Source of the DNA: Allomuricauda sp. F6463D
Lineage (GTDB): Bacteria > Bacteroidota > Bacteroidia > Flavobacteriales > Flavobacteriaceae
Reading direction: 5' to 3'
NCBI RefSeq assembly: GCF_023015965.1
Contig: NZ_JALKAN010000001.1
Location: 1,758,160 to 1,822,159 of the forward strand
DNA: 64,000 nucleotides
In this document: piece by piece, positions 1 to 8,798 of the stretch
Numbering within the stretch: position 1 is the first letter of the stretch
Layout of the letters: the number at the start of each line of letters is the position of its first letter
Notes under the pieces: generated by a model
What the model was told of the DNA's origin: nothing
Databases searched by the model: none
Seen by the model: the letters and a program-made list of their open reading frames with translations, nothing else
Program-made: the position numbers and the translations under genes

Positions 1-1
1 A

Positions 2-508
2 CTTGGGGAACATAACAGTTGGGGCAAACAATCCAATTACGAAATTGATACCAGAGCACCCCTCATTATAAGTGGCGACAAATTAACCACAAGGGGGAAA
101 ATGAGTAATGCCTTAACCGAATTCGTAGATATATACCCTACTTTATTGGATGTGTCCGGATTTGAAGCACCAAAACACTTGCATGGAAAAAGCTTAAGTC
201 CAGTTCTTGAAAACCCCGACTCAACTGTTAAAGATGCAGCCTTCAGTCAATTTTTATTAGGCCGTTTTGGTCCGCCAGAAGATAGAAAAATTGAACGTAT
301 GGGGTATACCGTTAGAACAGATCGCTATAGATATGTAGAATGGTATATTTGGGAAAAAGAAGAAAAGGAAAAAGGTGATTTAATTACCCGGGAACTTTAT
401 GATCATGAAATTGATCCACAGGAAAATATTAACATAGCCAACAATCCTGAAAACAAAGACTTAATTATACAAATGTCCACAGAGTTAAGTAAAGGTTTTT
501 CATTTTAG
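2..508 (+). CDS. S1 sulfatase, C-terminal part (5' end outside window)
   Basis: The reading frame is open from base 2 and ends with TAG at 506-508, so about 168 C-terminal residues are visible and the catalytic N-terminus lies upstream. The opening residues LGEHNSWGK followed by an EIDTRAPLII stretch match the region of type I sulfatases just after the core, closest in feel to iduronate-2-sulfatase-like members. The segment FVDIYPTLLDVSG and the ending ELYDHEIDPQENINIA are typical of the C-terminal subdomain. Such enzymes remove sulfate esters from polysaccharides in the periplasm. It is the only polysaccharide-linked gene in this part of the window and runs convergently to the next gene, so it belongs to a different transcription unit. 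Confidence 0.9.
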   Translation, partial: LGEHNSWGKQSNYEIDTRAPLIISGDKLTTRGKMSNALTEFVDIYPTLLDVSGFEAPKHLHGKSLSPVLENPDSTVKDAAFSQFLLGRFGPPEDRKIERMGYTVRTDRYRYVEWYIWEKEEKEKGDLITRELYDHEIDPQENINIANNPENKDLIIQMSTELSKGFSF

Positions 509-840
509 ATATTTCCTTTTAATTTACTGAAAAACACCACTTAGAGATTTTTTACACATATTAGTGGTGATTAAAACAGCATAGTGCAGAAAAATCAATA
601 CACTAAAAAGTTACTTTCTTAAGGTATCATCATCCTTTTTAACAATAGACTTAATCTTAGATTTCATTGACAAAACCATAGGCGGTGCCTATAGCGAAAG
701 ACTTAGGAAAAAAATACCCTCAAGGTAAACATACACGACCTCCTTTTTAAAAAAAATCAAAAACAATGGGGGTCGAGTTCTTACAGAGTCTTCCTTTGCC
801 AAACATTATAAAACTATGGTTTGTTACATATGATTATTTT
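509..840. other. Intergenic gap between convergent genes
   Basis: This 332-base stretch has no convincing gene or terminator. On the plus strand, frame 603-836 is open apart from one TAA at 726-728 and has a mixed, protein-like composition (for example FIDKTIGGAYSERLRKK before the stop and NNGGRVLTESSFAKHY after it). It could be the remains of a decayed gene, but no start or family is recognisable. Confidence 0.35.
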
Positions 841-2283
841 TTAACTAAGATCCCAGGCTAGTGGGAGCACAAAGTATACAATTATTGTCAATATAATAAT
901 GGATAGTATATTCATCCAAATACCCCTACTTACCATATCGTTCATACTAAGATACCCGGAACCAAAAACCACTGCATTTGGGGGTGTTGCTACTGGCAAC
1001 ATAAAGGCGCACGATGCTGCTACAGTTGCACTGATCATTAAATAATATGGATGTACCCCTAAAATTGGAGCTAAGGACACCAAAACAGGCAGAAGCATTG
1101 CTGTTGTGGCAATATTGGATGTGATTTCGGTTAAAAAGTTTACCGTAGCTATTAAAATTAAAAGTAAAATTACAAAAGGCACTGTTTTTAATGCTATCAG
1201 TTTATTACCTATCCATAAAGCAAGTCCACTACTTTCAAAACCAGCTGCCAAAGCCAATCCTCCACCAAACAAAAGTATTATGCCCCAAGGCAATTTTACA
1301 GCATCTTCCCAAACCATTATTCGTTTTCGTTTTTTACTTGTAGGTAATACAAACAGTAGAATGGCACATGAAATACTAATTACCGTATCATCTATTCCAG
1401 GTATTATGTTCTGTAATAAAAACGAACGTGATATCCATGCCAAAGCAGTCATAATAAATACTGTTAGCACAATTTTTTCCTCAAAGGACATTTTACCTAA
1501 TTTTTTCAATTGAACATCGATTTCTTCTCGACCTCCAGGAAAAGATTCCTTCGTGAATTTAAAAGTGAACTTGGTAAGATACTTCCAAGCAATAAATAGT
1601 AAGATAAATGCAATAGGGAAACCAAATACAAACCATTGAGAAAATGTAATTTCTTCACCAAATGTTGTCTGCACTACACCTGCTAGCACTAAATTGGTAG
1701 GGGTTCCAATTAAGGTAGCCACTCCACCAATTGAAGCACTATAAGCTATGGACAACATTAAAATTTTTCCGAAATTAATATTCTCGTTCTCAATGGTCTG
1801 GGGATTGTCTTTTAATTGTGTTACAATAGCCATTGCCATAGGCAAAATCATTACTGTAGCAGCTGTATTGGAAATCCACATGGATAAAAGAGCCGTTGCC
1901 AACATAAACCCTAGCACAATACTTGTAATATTGGTCCCTACAACTTTAATAATGGACAAAGCGATTCTTCTATGTAAGTTCCATTTTTCAATGGCAAGTG
2001 CCAAGATAAACCCGCCCATATATAAAAATATATACTTATGCCCGTAGGATGCAGTGGTCTCACCAAGGCTTAAACCACCAGTTAGTGGGAAAAGCACAAT
2101 AGGCAGCAAGGCAGTCATCGATATAGAAATAGCTTCTGTTATCCACCAAATGGCAACCCAAGCCACTGTCGCAAGTACGGCGTTGGCCGAATCATTCAAC
2201 CCTTCTGGGTGGAAAAAAAAGAATATATAGAAAAATGACAATGGCCCAAGAACAAGACCTATTTTATGTTTCGTTATCTGCAT
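841..2283 (-). CDS. DASS/SLC13-family sodium-dicarboxylate symporter
   Basis: A 480-residue integral membrane protein with about 11-12 hydrophobic segments. It carries the hallmark motifs of divalent-anion:sodium symporters: SNTAATVMILP in the first half, IGGVATLIGTPTNL in the middle and TSNIATTAMLLP plus MLPVATPPNA near the C-terminus. In the family the two SNT motifs bind sodium and the carboxylate; here the second reads SNI, a mild variation. It most likely imports a di- or tricarboxylate or an acidic amino-acid derivative across the inner membrane. Its start overlaps the end of the racemase gene by 10 bases, so the two are translationally coupled. It is the last gene of the long minus-strand amide-utilization array, consistent with uptake of an acidic breakdown product. 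Confidence 0.92.
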   Translation of the reverse strand: MQITKHKIGLVLGPLSFFYIFFFFHPEGLNDSANAVLATVAWVAIWWITEAISISMTALLPIVLFPLTGGLSLGETTASYGHKYIFLYMGGFILALAIEKWNLHRRIALSIIKVVGTNITSIVLGFMLATALLSMWISNTAATVMILPMAMAIVTQLKDNPQTIENENINFGKILMLSIAYSASIGGVATLIGTPTNLVLAGVVQTTFGEEITFSQWFVFGFPIAFILLFIAWKYLTKFTFKFTKESFPGGREEIDVQLKKLGKMSFEEKIVLTVFIMTALAWISRSFLLQNIIPGIDDTVISISCAILLFVLPTSKKRKRIMVWEDAVKLPWGIILLFGGGLALAAGFESSGLALWIGNKLIALKTVPFVILLLILIATVNFLTEITSNIATTAMLLPVLVSLAPILGVHPYYLMISATVAASCAFMLPVATPPNAVVFGSGYLSMNDMVSRGIWMNILSIIILTIIVYFVLPLAWDLS

Positions 2284-2981
2284 AATTGTTGTTTTAAAAT
2301 ATAATTGACTCCCGCTTTAGAATGAATTTCGGTTGTATTAAAAATAGGAATATCCACATCTTCCTTAAAGATCATTAATGGAAACTCCGTACACCCTAAA
2401 ACAACACCTTCTGCCCCTTGTTTCATAGCTTTTTCAATAACCTTCATAACATAGATTTTTGACGTTGCAACTATTTTGCCATAGGTAAGCTCTTCGATAA
2501 TGATTCTATGAAGTTCATTGATTATCTTTTTATCTTCCGGCACCAATACTTGAATGCCGTTGTCTTCAATTCTTTTTGTTATAAAGGTCTCTTCCATACT
2601 GTATTTGGTACCTAAAAAAAGTACTTTGTTCAATCGTATTTCGTGAATGGCCTTCGCCGTGGCATCGGCTATATGTATAATGGGAAAATCCAACTTCTCC
2701 TGAACGGCATCAAATACTTTGTGTGGGGTGTTGGCACAGAAAAGAACGGTATTTGCCCCTGCTTTGTGCAGCGATTGTGCCGCGTCTACCAACATGTAAG
2801 CTATAGATTCCCATTTATTTTCTATTTGAAACTGATGTATCCTTGCCTGATTTAGCGTAAAGACCAATAAGGGTGGATTGGTATTGTTTCCAAAATAATC
2901 GTTCACAGATTGGTTTATTATACTATAATATTCTATCGTGGAATGCCATGAAGTTCCCCCTATCAATCCCAACACATTCAT
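2274..2981 (-). CDS. Aspartate/glutamate-type amino-acid racemase
   Basis: At 235 residues this matches cofactor-independent Asp/Glu racemases (YgeA/RacX type). It starts with the typical MNVLGLIGGTSW stretch. Both catalytic cysteines are present: Cys82 in FCANTPHKV and Cys197 in GVVLGCTEF. The enzyme would interconvert L and D forms of an amino acid, or of a carbamoyl or hydantoin derivative, since hydantoin racemases share the fold. It overlaps the DASS symporter gene downstream and lies 162 bases after the alpha/beta hydrolase gene. A racemase beside peptide and amide hydrolases suggests that the substrate of the locus contains, or yields, a D-amino acid. The exact substrate cannot be read from the sequence. 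Confidence 0.88.
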   Translation of the reverse strand: MNVLGLIGGTSWHSTIEYYSIINQSVNDYFGNNTNPPLLVFTLNQARIHQFQIENKWESIAYMLVDAAQSLHKAGANTVLFCANTPHKVFDAVQEKLDFPIIHIADATAKAIHEIRLNKVLFLGTKYSMEETFITKRIEDNGIQVLVPEDKKIINELHRIIIEELTYGKIVATSKIYVMKVIEKAMKQGAEGVVLGCTEFPLMIFKEDVDIPIFNTTEIHSKAGVNYILKQQLCR

Positions 2982-3143
2982 TTGTATATTGTTTTTTTAA
3001 GATTTGAGAGGTCTTTAGGTTGGATTTGAATGCGACAATTGCACAATGCAAAGCCTACACTAGATAAAGGATAAAAAAATAATTTTGTTATCATGTTCTG
3101 TCTCAAAAGTTGTAAAAAACAAATATTCATCCTAAATCCAGTA

Positions 3144-4040
3144 TTAATTGCCTTTACCTAAGAGTTCTATCCATTGGTCTCTGTATCGAATATTTCTTAT
3201 TCCATTGGAATGGGCTCTTTTACCATTTGGTACTTCTAGATCAAATGCATAAATATGATCTTCCGGAATATGCATTGCTTTATATGTCTCTATTATGGTG
3301 GTAGCTGTAGGCTCTTCCGCATGGTAAGTTCCGTACCAACGATCAACTGGTGTTTTACTAGTTTTAAAATACCATTTGGCTATTTTGTTCTTTGCGGAAT
3401 AGTCCCATCCACCCGAAAAATCGATAACTCTAGCAACGAGATGGGTCTTTGCGATAAAAGCCGACATTCCTCCTCCTTGCGACTGACCGGCAAGTGCTAT
3501 CTCGCTCCATTTTGGGGCACCGTTTTCCAGATAACGGCTCCAGTCTAGGTTTCTATCATTCACGGACAGATATTCTAAAAGTTTTGTAAGTCGATTAACA
3601 ATGGCATCATAGGGTTTGTCATCAATCAGTGTAAATGTAGTATCACCGTATACCCTTCTATTTCTAAACTCCTCTGCACAATCGGAATTCTCTATCAATG
3701 CTTCTCCTTTGCATATCCGTGCAATCGCAGGAGTGTTTATGTACGACAGATTAATTACGGAGTATCCCTGATGAACCGCGGTATTAAAGAAATCCTTTGG
3801 ACCTCTTAATGCAATACCGTTTGTACCTGGAGTAAAAAGTAGTAACTTACCTTGTTTGTTACTCGGGTTGTAAGCCACAAAGTGTGGTGTATCCGCATTT
3901 TCAATTCTTGAATCGGTATTTGATGGCTCAATCTCCAATACAACATTCGGTTCTGGAAATCTGTTGGAGTCTTGTGCAATTGCGAATACGCAGTTGGATA
4001 GAATTAAAATAGTCAGTATTAGATTATTTTTCATTTTCAT
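3144..4040 (-). CDS. Exported alpha/beta-hydrolase-fold protein
   Basis: The likely start is the ATG at 4040, which gives an N-terminus of MKMKNNLILTILIL and a cleavable signal peptide; a longer reading to 4061 would add seven charged residues before it. The mature part, about 280 residues, has the nucleophile elbow GQSQGGG with Ser187 and an upstream LLLFTPGTNG strand-turn typical of an oxyanion loop. A C-terminal SNGIRNIRY near HS may supply the histidine. It resembles the BPSS1187-type group of secreted hydrolases of unknown substrate. It sits between the creatininase and racemase genes in the same orientation and may act in the periplasm as an esterase or amidase. Function is inferred from fold only. 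Confidence 0.7.
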   Translation of the reverse strand: MKMKNNLILTILILSNCVFAIAQDSNRFPEPNVVLEIEPSNTDSRIENADTPHFVAYNPSNKQGKLLLFTPGTNGIALRGPKDFFNTAVHQGYSVINLSYINTPAIARICKGEALIENSDCAEEFRNRRVYGDTTFTLIDDKPYDAIVNRLTKLLEYLSVNDRNLDWSRYLENGAPKWSEIALAGQSQGGGMSAFIAKTHLVARVIDFSGGWDYSAKNKIAKWYFKTSKTPVDRWYGTYHAEEPTATTIIETYKAMHIPEDHIYAFDLEVPNGKRAHSNGIRNIRYRDQWIELLGKGN

Positions 4041-4077
4041 TATCGATTTTCGGTAGCACAATGCACTATTTCACATC

Positions 4078-4941
4078 TCAAGCTGTTATCAACTCATTCC
4101 ACTTATCAATAAAACCAGAACATGCATTTATCATTTTCTTTGTGTTTTTTTCACCTCTTTCCACGTTAGCTTCCTTAGGGTCGAGCTCCCCCCAAACGCC
4201 TGTTTTTGTCATTTCGATTGTAGAGGTATTTTTCCCAGTTTCCTCGGCCTTTAAGCCTTCGGAAAGAAATAATAATTTTTCGGTAGGTTCTTCTTTAATG
4301 ACCGCCGGCACCATATTCTTCAAATGCTTTGGCAACGACAACTTAGTTGGTTTAGCTTTGTCCAACTGTACCAAGCTTGGCATCAGGTACATGGAATTAG
4401 ACGTTTCGCCCGTACCTGCATGTCGGTCCAACGCCTTGGCCTCCTTATTATCCTCAGTTTCCAAATACGGTTTTACAGCTACACTGAAATCGACCGCAAC
4501 AGCCGAAGTTTTTTGATTTATTTGATCTACTAAAAAAGTAGTAATAGCCGTGTTGCCTCCGTGCGAATTCATCAACATAAAGCGTTTGAACCCATGTTTT
4601 ATAAGACTTTCCACCGTTTCCATATGCACACGTAGTATCGTTTCAGCACTTAGGGTAATGGTGCCCGCAAATGCCATATGATAAGGGGACTGGCCCGCCA
4701 TTAACACAGGTGCCACCAAAATATCACGCTCTTGAGCTATAAGCTTGCAAAGCTCTATACCATTGATAAAATCGGTTCCAATGGGCAAATGGCTCGAATG
4801 TTGTTCCAATGCTCCGATGGGAATAATTACTAAGTCTGATTTTTTAAGAAAAGCTTCCACTTCAGGAACCGTCATATGGGGCAAATAATTCTTGATCTTA
4901 CTTTCTTTCCAAAGTGGATTGACGGGGGTTTCTGTGATCAT
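4078..4941 (-). CDS. Creatininase-family amidohydrolase
   Basis: A 287-residue protein with the complete metal and catalytic motif set of the creatininase family: GALEQHSSHLPIGTD supplies Glu46, His48 and Asp57, NSHGGN supplies His127, and AGTGET supplies Glu179. The family opens cyclic amides such as creatinine and also includes formamide hydrolases and the MftE peptidase, so the family alone does not define the substrate. There is no signal peptide, implying a cytoplasmic role. It lies 105 bases downstream of a RidA gene and just upstream of an exported hydrolase. In this context it may open a ring amide or split a terminal amide made by the upstream amidohydrolases. Confidence 0.88.
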   Translation of the reverse strand: MITETPVNPLWKESKIKNYLPHMTVPEVEAFLKKSDLVIIPIGALEQHSSHLPIGTDFINGIELCKLIAQERDILVAPVLMAGQSPYHMAFAGTITLSAETILRVHMETVESLIKHGFKRFMLMNSHGGNTAITTFLVDQINQKTSAVAVDFSVAVKPYLETEDNKEAKALDRHAGTGETSNSMYLMPSLVQLDKAKPTKLSLPKHLKNMVPAVIKEEPTEKLLFLSEGLKAEETGKNTSTIEMTKTGVWGELDPKEANVERGEKNTKKMINACSGFIDKWNELITA

Positions 4942-5046
4942 ATAAATTTATTAGAGTTAAGAGATGATAACCTTAAAAGCTCTCCTCAGTTAATGATTAT
5001 AGTTTGTAAATGCACTGGAGGATTTCCTTAGCATCAGGTAAAACGG

Positions 5047-5523
5047 CTAGTCTTCCACTTCAACCACACATTCCACTTCAACGGCCTGTGCCCTCGGCAA
5101 TGTTGCAACTCCAATAGCTGCTCTGGCGTGTATGCCCCTCTCTCCAAAAACTTCTACCATCAAATCAGAAAAACCATTGATTACCTTGGGTTGTTCTAAA
5201 AAGTCTGGTGTGGAATTCACCAAGGCCAAGACCTTTACTATTCTTTTTACTTTTTTTAGGTCACCCAACATTTCCTTAAGGACAGCTATTTGGTTAATGG
5301 CTGTTAACCGTGCTCCTTCATACCCTTTTTCTATGGAAATATCATCGCCTAATTTTCCAGTAATTTCTATGCCATTGGCATATCTAGGTCCTTTTCCAGC
5401 AAGAAAAATTAGGTTTCCGGTACGCACGCCATTAACATAGTTGGCTACAGGATTTGGAGCCTTTGGCAACTCAATGCCCAATTCTTTTAACCTCGCTTCT
5501 GGGTCGTAATTCTTATTTTGCAT
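5047..5523 (-). CDS. RidA-family protein (cytoplasmic)
   Basis: A 158-residue YjgF/YER057c/UK114 member. It has the RTGNLIFLAGKGP strand, a central ALVNSTPDF segment and the C-terminal HARAAIGVATLPRAQAVEVE, which resembles the family's R-x-x-x-x-x-x-x-L-P signature around the catalytic arginine. RidA proteins hydrolyse reactive enamines and imines formed during amino-acid catabolism. It lacks a signal peptide, unlike the second RidA at 43433-43885. The start is only 8 bases after the stop of an amidohydrolase gene, so the two are almost surely co-transcribed. Its presence suggests that the pathway passes through an unstable enamine/imine, for example from a dehydrated or oxidised amino acid. 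Confidence 0.9.
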   Translation of the reverse strand: MQNKNYDPEARLKELGIELPKAPNPVANYVNGVRTGNLIFLAGKGPRYANGIEITGKLGDDISIEKGYEGARLTAINQIAVLKEMLGDLKKVKRIVKVLALVNSTPDFLEQPKVINGFSDLMVEVFGERGIHARAAIGVATLPRAQAVEVECVVEVED

Positions 5524-5531
5524 TGTTAAGT

Positions 5532-7583
5532 TTAATTATCTCTATTTGGTTTAAAATCTGCCGCTATCCACAGTGGTTCGCTTTCATAATAATTCCCGTT
5601 GGTCATTACCGCGGACACCGTTCTAATATTGTCTATATCTTCTAATGGATTTTTGTCCAAAATGGCAATATCCGCTTGCTTACCAACTTCCAATGTTCCG
5701 GTTACATCATCCATCCCCATAGCCTTGGCCGGAACAATAGTTGCTGTTTTAATTGCCTCCAAGGGCGTTAAACCACCATACTTTTGGTAGGTTTCTATCT
5801 CAAGAAAATGTCCAAAACCGGGTGCAAAATTGTCAGTACCGGCCACTACTGGAATACCAGCTTTATAAAACTTACCAATGACTTCTACAGATTTTAAGAA
5901 GTTCTCTTTAGATTTTTTTGCTCTTGTTTCGCTCAATCCTCTCCTAAAACGTTTACCTTCAAAAAGTTCGTAGGCCATCCTACCAGCATCCGGTTCAATG
6001 GATTCCATTATTTCTCCTTTACGCATGGTACGGATAGCTCCCAGCCCAAGTGTAGGGTCTAATACGGTTCCGTGTTTTTTATAAAATGTTATAGCTTTGT
6101 TTATTTGAGCATCGGTAATTTCATTTTCCGCCATGTAATATGTTCCCAATTCAGATACTTTTTTATCCGGAAATAATGGAGTTAGTATTCTATTATAGTG
6201 GCTCAACATATCCATACCACTTTCTACAGCAGATATAGCATTACCTAAAGCAGCAGGTACATGACCGGTAAGGGTCATTCCTACTTTGTGTGCCTCATCT
6301 GCCAATACTTTTAAGATTTCCGGGTCTATAGAAGTATATATCTTAATTTGCTTATATCCATTTTTATGGTACATGGCCACCACCTCTTTGGCTTCCTCTT
6401 TAGATCTTGCACGTACAACACCATTACCTCTTATTCCAGCACCATCGGTCATACCTGCCAAAAGAATATCAGGGCCCGTTGCTCCATCGTTGGCAATGGC
6501 ATCCCTGAAAGCAGTAGCAAACTCCAGCTCATTTCCATTGTCTCTGATGGTAGTAACACCGCCGGCCAAATAAGCAGGCGCCCATTGTACCTGATTGGAA
6601 TGTGCATGCATATCCCACATTCCAGGCATTAAAGTTTTTCCTTTTACATCAATTACCTTAACTCCTTTAGATATAGTGATTGATTCACTTTTTCCGATTT
6701 CAACAATTTTGCCATCTTCAACAATAATTGTCATATCTTCTTTAATATCTTCACTGACACCATCAACTATATTTCCTCCCACCAATGCGACAACAGGGTA
6801 TTCTGGTCCTTTAAGTGATTCTGTATATTCTGATAGTTGAGCCATTTGTTCTACTACGTTCCCTTGAATAAATGTTGGTAATGCTTCCGCATATTCCTTT
6901 TTGATCATTTCCCTGATTTGGGTATTTGCTTTGACCAACGCAACCAAATCTTGGGATTCATCCAACCAAACAGTCCTACCTCCCCAGTTTATTCCGGTAG
7001 TAACATATCTATCTAATATTCTTTGTGTTCCATCTACTGTCACTGTATCCTTACCCCTATGGGTAACCGTCACCTCTCCTCTTGGAAAGGTTGGTAAGCT
7101 TTTTAACCCAAATTTAAAATAGCAGTGATATAGCATCATTTCTATGCCTGCAGGAATATTACTGTGCAAAGGGAAGAAATGTGAAGGCACCTCCTTAGTT
7201 ACCTTATCGTAGTGTTTCTCCCAGATGGTAATCTCATTTGGTCCGGTCTTCTCTACTTCCAAAATATTGGTAGTATCCTTTGATATTCTTTTACTACTAT
7301 AATAAACCGGTTCTAAATCCTTGGTCAACCGCAATTCCGACAAAACCCCGGTAATACGTCCACGTTCATTTTCTCCTTGAAGCGATTCTATAATTATAGA
7401 ATCGTTACTGGTATACATTTTATACGTTTCTTCCCCTATGGGAGATTGCCTTCTATGTACTACAAAAGCTCCTTCCTCATTAACATTCTCCCACCTAGAT
7501 GGTTCTGATGTACATGAAACTAAGGATATGGAGATACATATACCAGACAATAATACTTTTGTGTATCTTGAAAGACTCTTCAT
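5532..7583 (-). CDS. Lipoprotein amidohydrolase with N-terminal beta-rich domain (paralogue 1)
   Basis: The start is taken at 7583 because it gives a lipoprotein signal ending ISLVSCTS; a reading from 7625 adds 14 polar residues. The protein has 683 residues. Residues about 30-250 form a separate beta-rich region without a recognised name. The rest is an amidohydrolase-superfamily metal hydrolase: His326 and His328 in WDMHAH, Lys414 in QIKIYTS (expected to be carboxylated), His441 in LTGHVPA, His462 in LSHYN and Asp584 in AGTDN. That ligand set is typical of the imidazolonepropionase/Xaa-Pro dipeptidase-like branch with a binuclear centre. It would act in the periplasm or on the surface on a peptide or cyclic amide. 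A paralogue with the same architecture lies at 8799-10799. Confidence 0.88.
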   Translation of the reverse strand: MKSLSRYTKVLLSGICISISLVSCTSEPSRWENVNEEGAFVVHRRQSPIGEETYKMYTSNDSIIIESLQGENERGRITGVLSELRLTKDLEPVYYSSKRISKDTTNILEVEKTGPNEITIWEKHYDKVTKEVPSHFFPLHSNIPAGIEMMLYHCYFKFGLKSLPTFPRGEVTVTHRGKDTVTVDGTQRILDRYVTTGINWGGRTVWLDESQDLVALVKANTQIREMIKKEYAEALPTFIQGNVVEQMAQLSEYTESLKGPEYPVVALVGGNIVDGVSEDIKEDMTIIVEDGKIVEIGKSESITISKGVKVIDVKGKTLMPGMWDMHAHSNQVQWAPAYLAGGVTTIRDNGNELEFATAFRDAIANDGATGPDILLAGMTDGAGIRGNGVVRARSKEEAKEVVAMYHKNGYKQIKIYTSIDPEILKVLADEAHKVGMTLTGHVPAALGNAISAVESGMDMLSHYNRILTPLFPDKKVSELGTYYMAENEITDAQINKAITFYKKHGTVLDPTLGLGAIRTMRKGEIMESIEPDAGRMAYELFEGKRFRRGLSETRAKKSKENFLKSVEVIGKFYKAGIPVVAGTDNFAPGFGHFLEIETYQKYGGLTPLEAIKTATIVPAKAMGMDDVTGTLEVGKQADIAILDKNPLEDIDNIRTVSAVMTNGNYYESEPLWIAADFKPNRDN

Positions 7584-7631
7584 TGAATTTATATTTTTCT
7601 GATTGTTTCTTAAACCTTTGACCACTGTGAA

Positions 7632-8753
7632 TTATGGGAATTTGGGCACATATTTATTAAAATAATATAGATTGAGTGCATCGGAATTGCTCTCTATAAT
7701 GTCCGGTTTTTCATCCCCGTTCAAATCACTGATCATAATATCATATGTATTAAATTCTTTATCACTCAATACTATTTTTTTCCAATTGCTTCCTTCTTCC
7801 TGATTTAAGAACACAGTATTTGAGGCCCTAACGTTACCTATGACAATATCCATGGTCCCATCCATATCCAAATCTGCAACACTCAATGAATATGATCTAT
7901 CGGTACTGGAATCAAACACCATCCTTCTTTCAAAATCAGTTTTCTTGCTTCCAAAATAAATTACATTGGGCTCTCCGATATTCGCCGTTACAATATCCAA
8001 ATAACCGTCTTTGTCCATATCAGCGATAGCAACTGACCTAGTATTATCCTTACCCGTACCATATGGGATTTTCTTAGAAAAATTAAGCTTGCCGTCATTG
8101 AGATAAACAAAATTGGGTTGGTCGTCCCTGTTGGCCAAAACAAGGTCGTTATGGCCGTCACCGTCCATATCCGCAACTTCAACATCTATGGTAGAGTCCT
8201 TCTGGGAACCAAAACCTATCGTTTTTGTAAAATTACCCTTCCCATCGTTCAAACATATCTCATTTTCCTTGCCCCGATTGGTTATCAAAATATCTAAATC
8301 ACCGTCATTGTCAATATCAGCAACAACAATATTTCGTGTAGGGGCATAGGATTCACCAAAACTTGCTCCTTTTGTAAACTTGCCCTTCCCATTATTTATG
8401 AAAATATAATTTGGCGCCATATCGTTGCCTACGGCTATATCCAAATCACCATCGTTATCAAAATCTGCAAGCTCCGTGGAATAACTTGTTTCCTGCTCAT
8501 CCCCCAAAACCTGTGACACGGTAAAAACTCCTCTACCGTTATTAAAGAATATTCGGTTTTGTCCTGGCCAATGACGTCCATTGGCAACCAAAACATCCAT
8601 ATCACCATCATTATCAATATCACCTATTCCCATGGATGCAGTACGTTCTGTGTACGTGCCAAAAATCAACCTGCCACTGGTAAAGAATTCATGTGACTGA
8701 CTATATCCGGTGGCCGCAAAAATTGAAAAAAGAAATATATATACCTGTTTCAT
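7632..8753 (-). CDS. Secreted FG-GAP/VCBS repeat protein
   Basis: A 373-residue protein with a signal peptide ending near ATGYSQS. The rest consists of about seven repeats of roughly 45-50 residues, each carrying an Asp-rich calcium-type loop such as DIDNDGDMD, DFDNDGDLD, DMDGDGHND or DLNGDEKPD, followed by a phrase like FINNGKGKFT. This pattern predicts a beta-propeller of the integrin-alpha-like type, used for binding rather than catalysis. It is placed precisely between the two amidohydrolase genes, 45 and 48 bases from each, so it is likely a partner or binding protein for those enzymes at the cell surface. No enzyme motif is visible. Confidence 0.87.
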   Translation of the reverse strand: MKQVYIFLFSIFAATGYSQSHEFFTSGRLIFGTYTERTASMGIGDIDNDGDMDVLVANGRHWPGQNRIFFNNGRGVFTVSQVLGDEQETSYSTELADFDNDGDLDIAVGNDMAPNYIFINNGKGKFTKGASFGESYAPTRNIVVADIDNDGDLDILITNRGKENEICLNDGKGNFTKTIGFGSQKDSTIDVEVADMDGDGHNDLVLANRDDQPNFVYLNDGKLNFSKKIPYGTGKDNTRSVAIADMDKDGYLDIVTANIGEPNVIYFGSKKTDFERRMVFDSSTDRSYSLSVADLDMDGTMDIVIGNVRASNTVFLNQEEGSNWKKIVLSDKEFNTYDIMISDLNGDEKPDIIESNSDALNLYYFNKYVPKFP

Positions 8754-8798
8754 CGTTTTTATATAAATGGTTCTTGAGTTTATCCGTTATCCACGGAT

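Noticed and set aside
7632..8753. Repetitive DNA that could suggest a repeat array
   Set aside because: The periodicity is explained by the Asp-rich protein repeats of the FG-GAP protein; there are no constant repeats with unique spacers.
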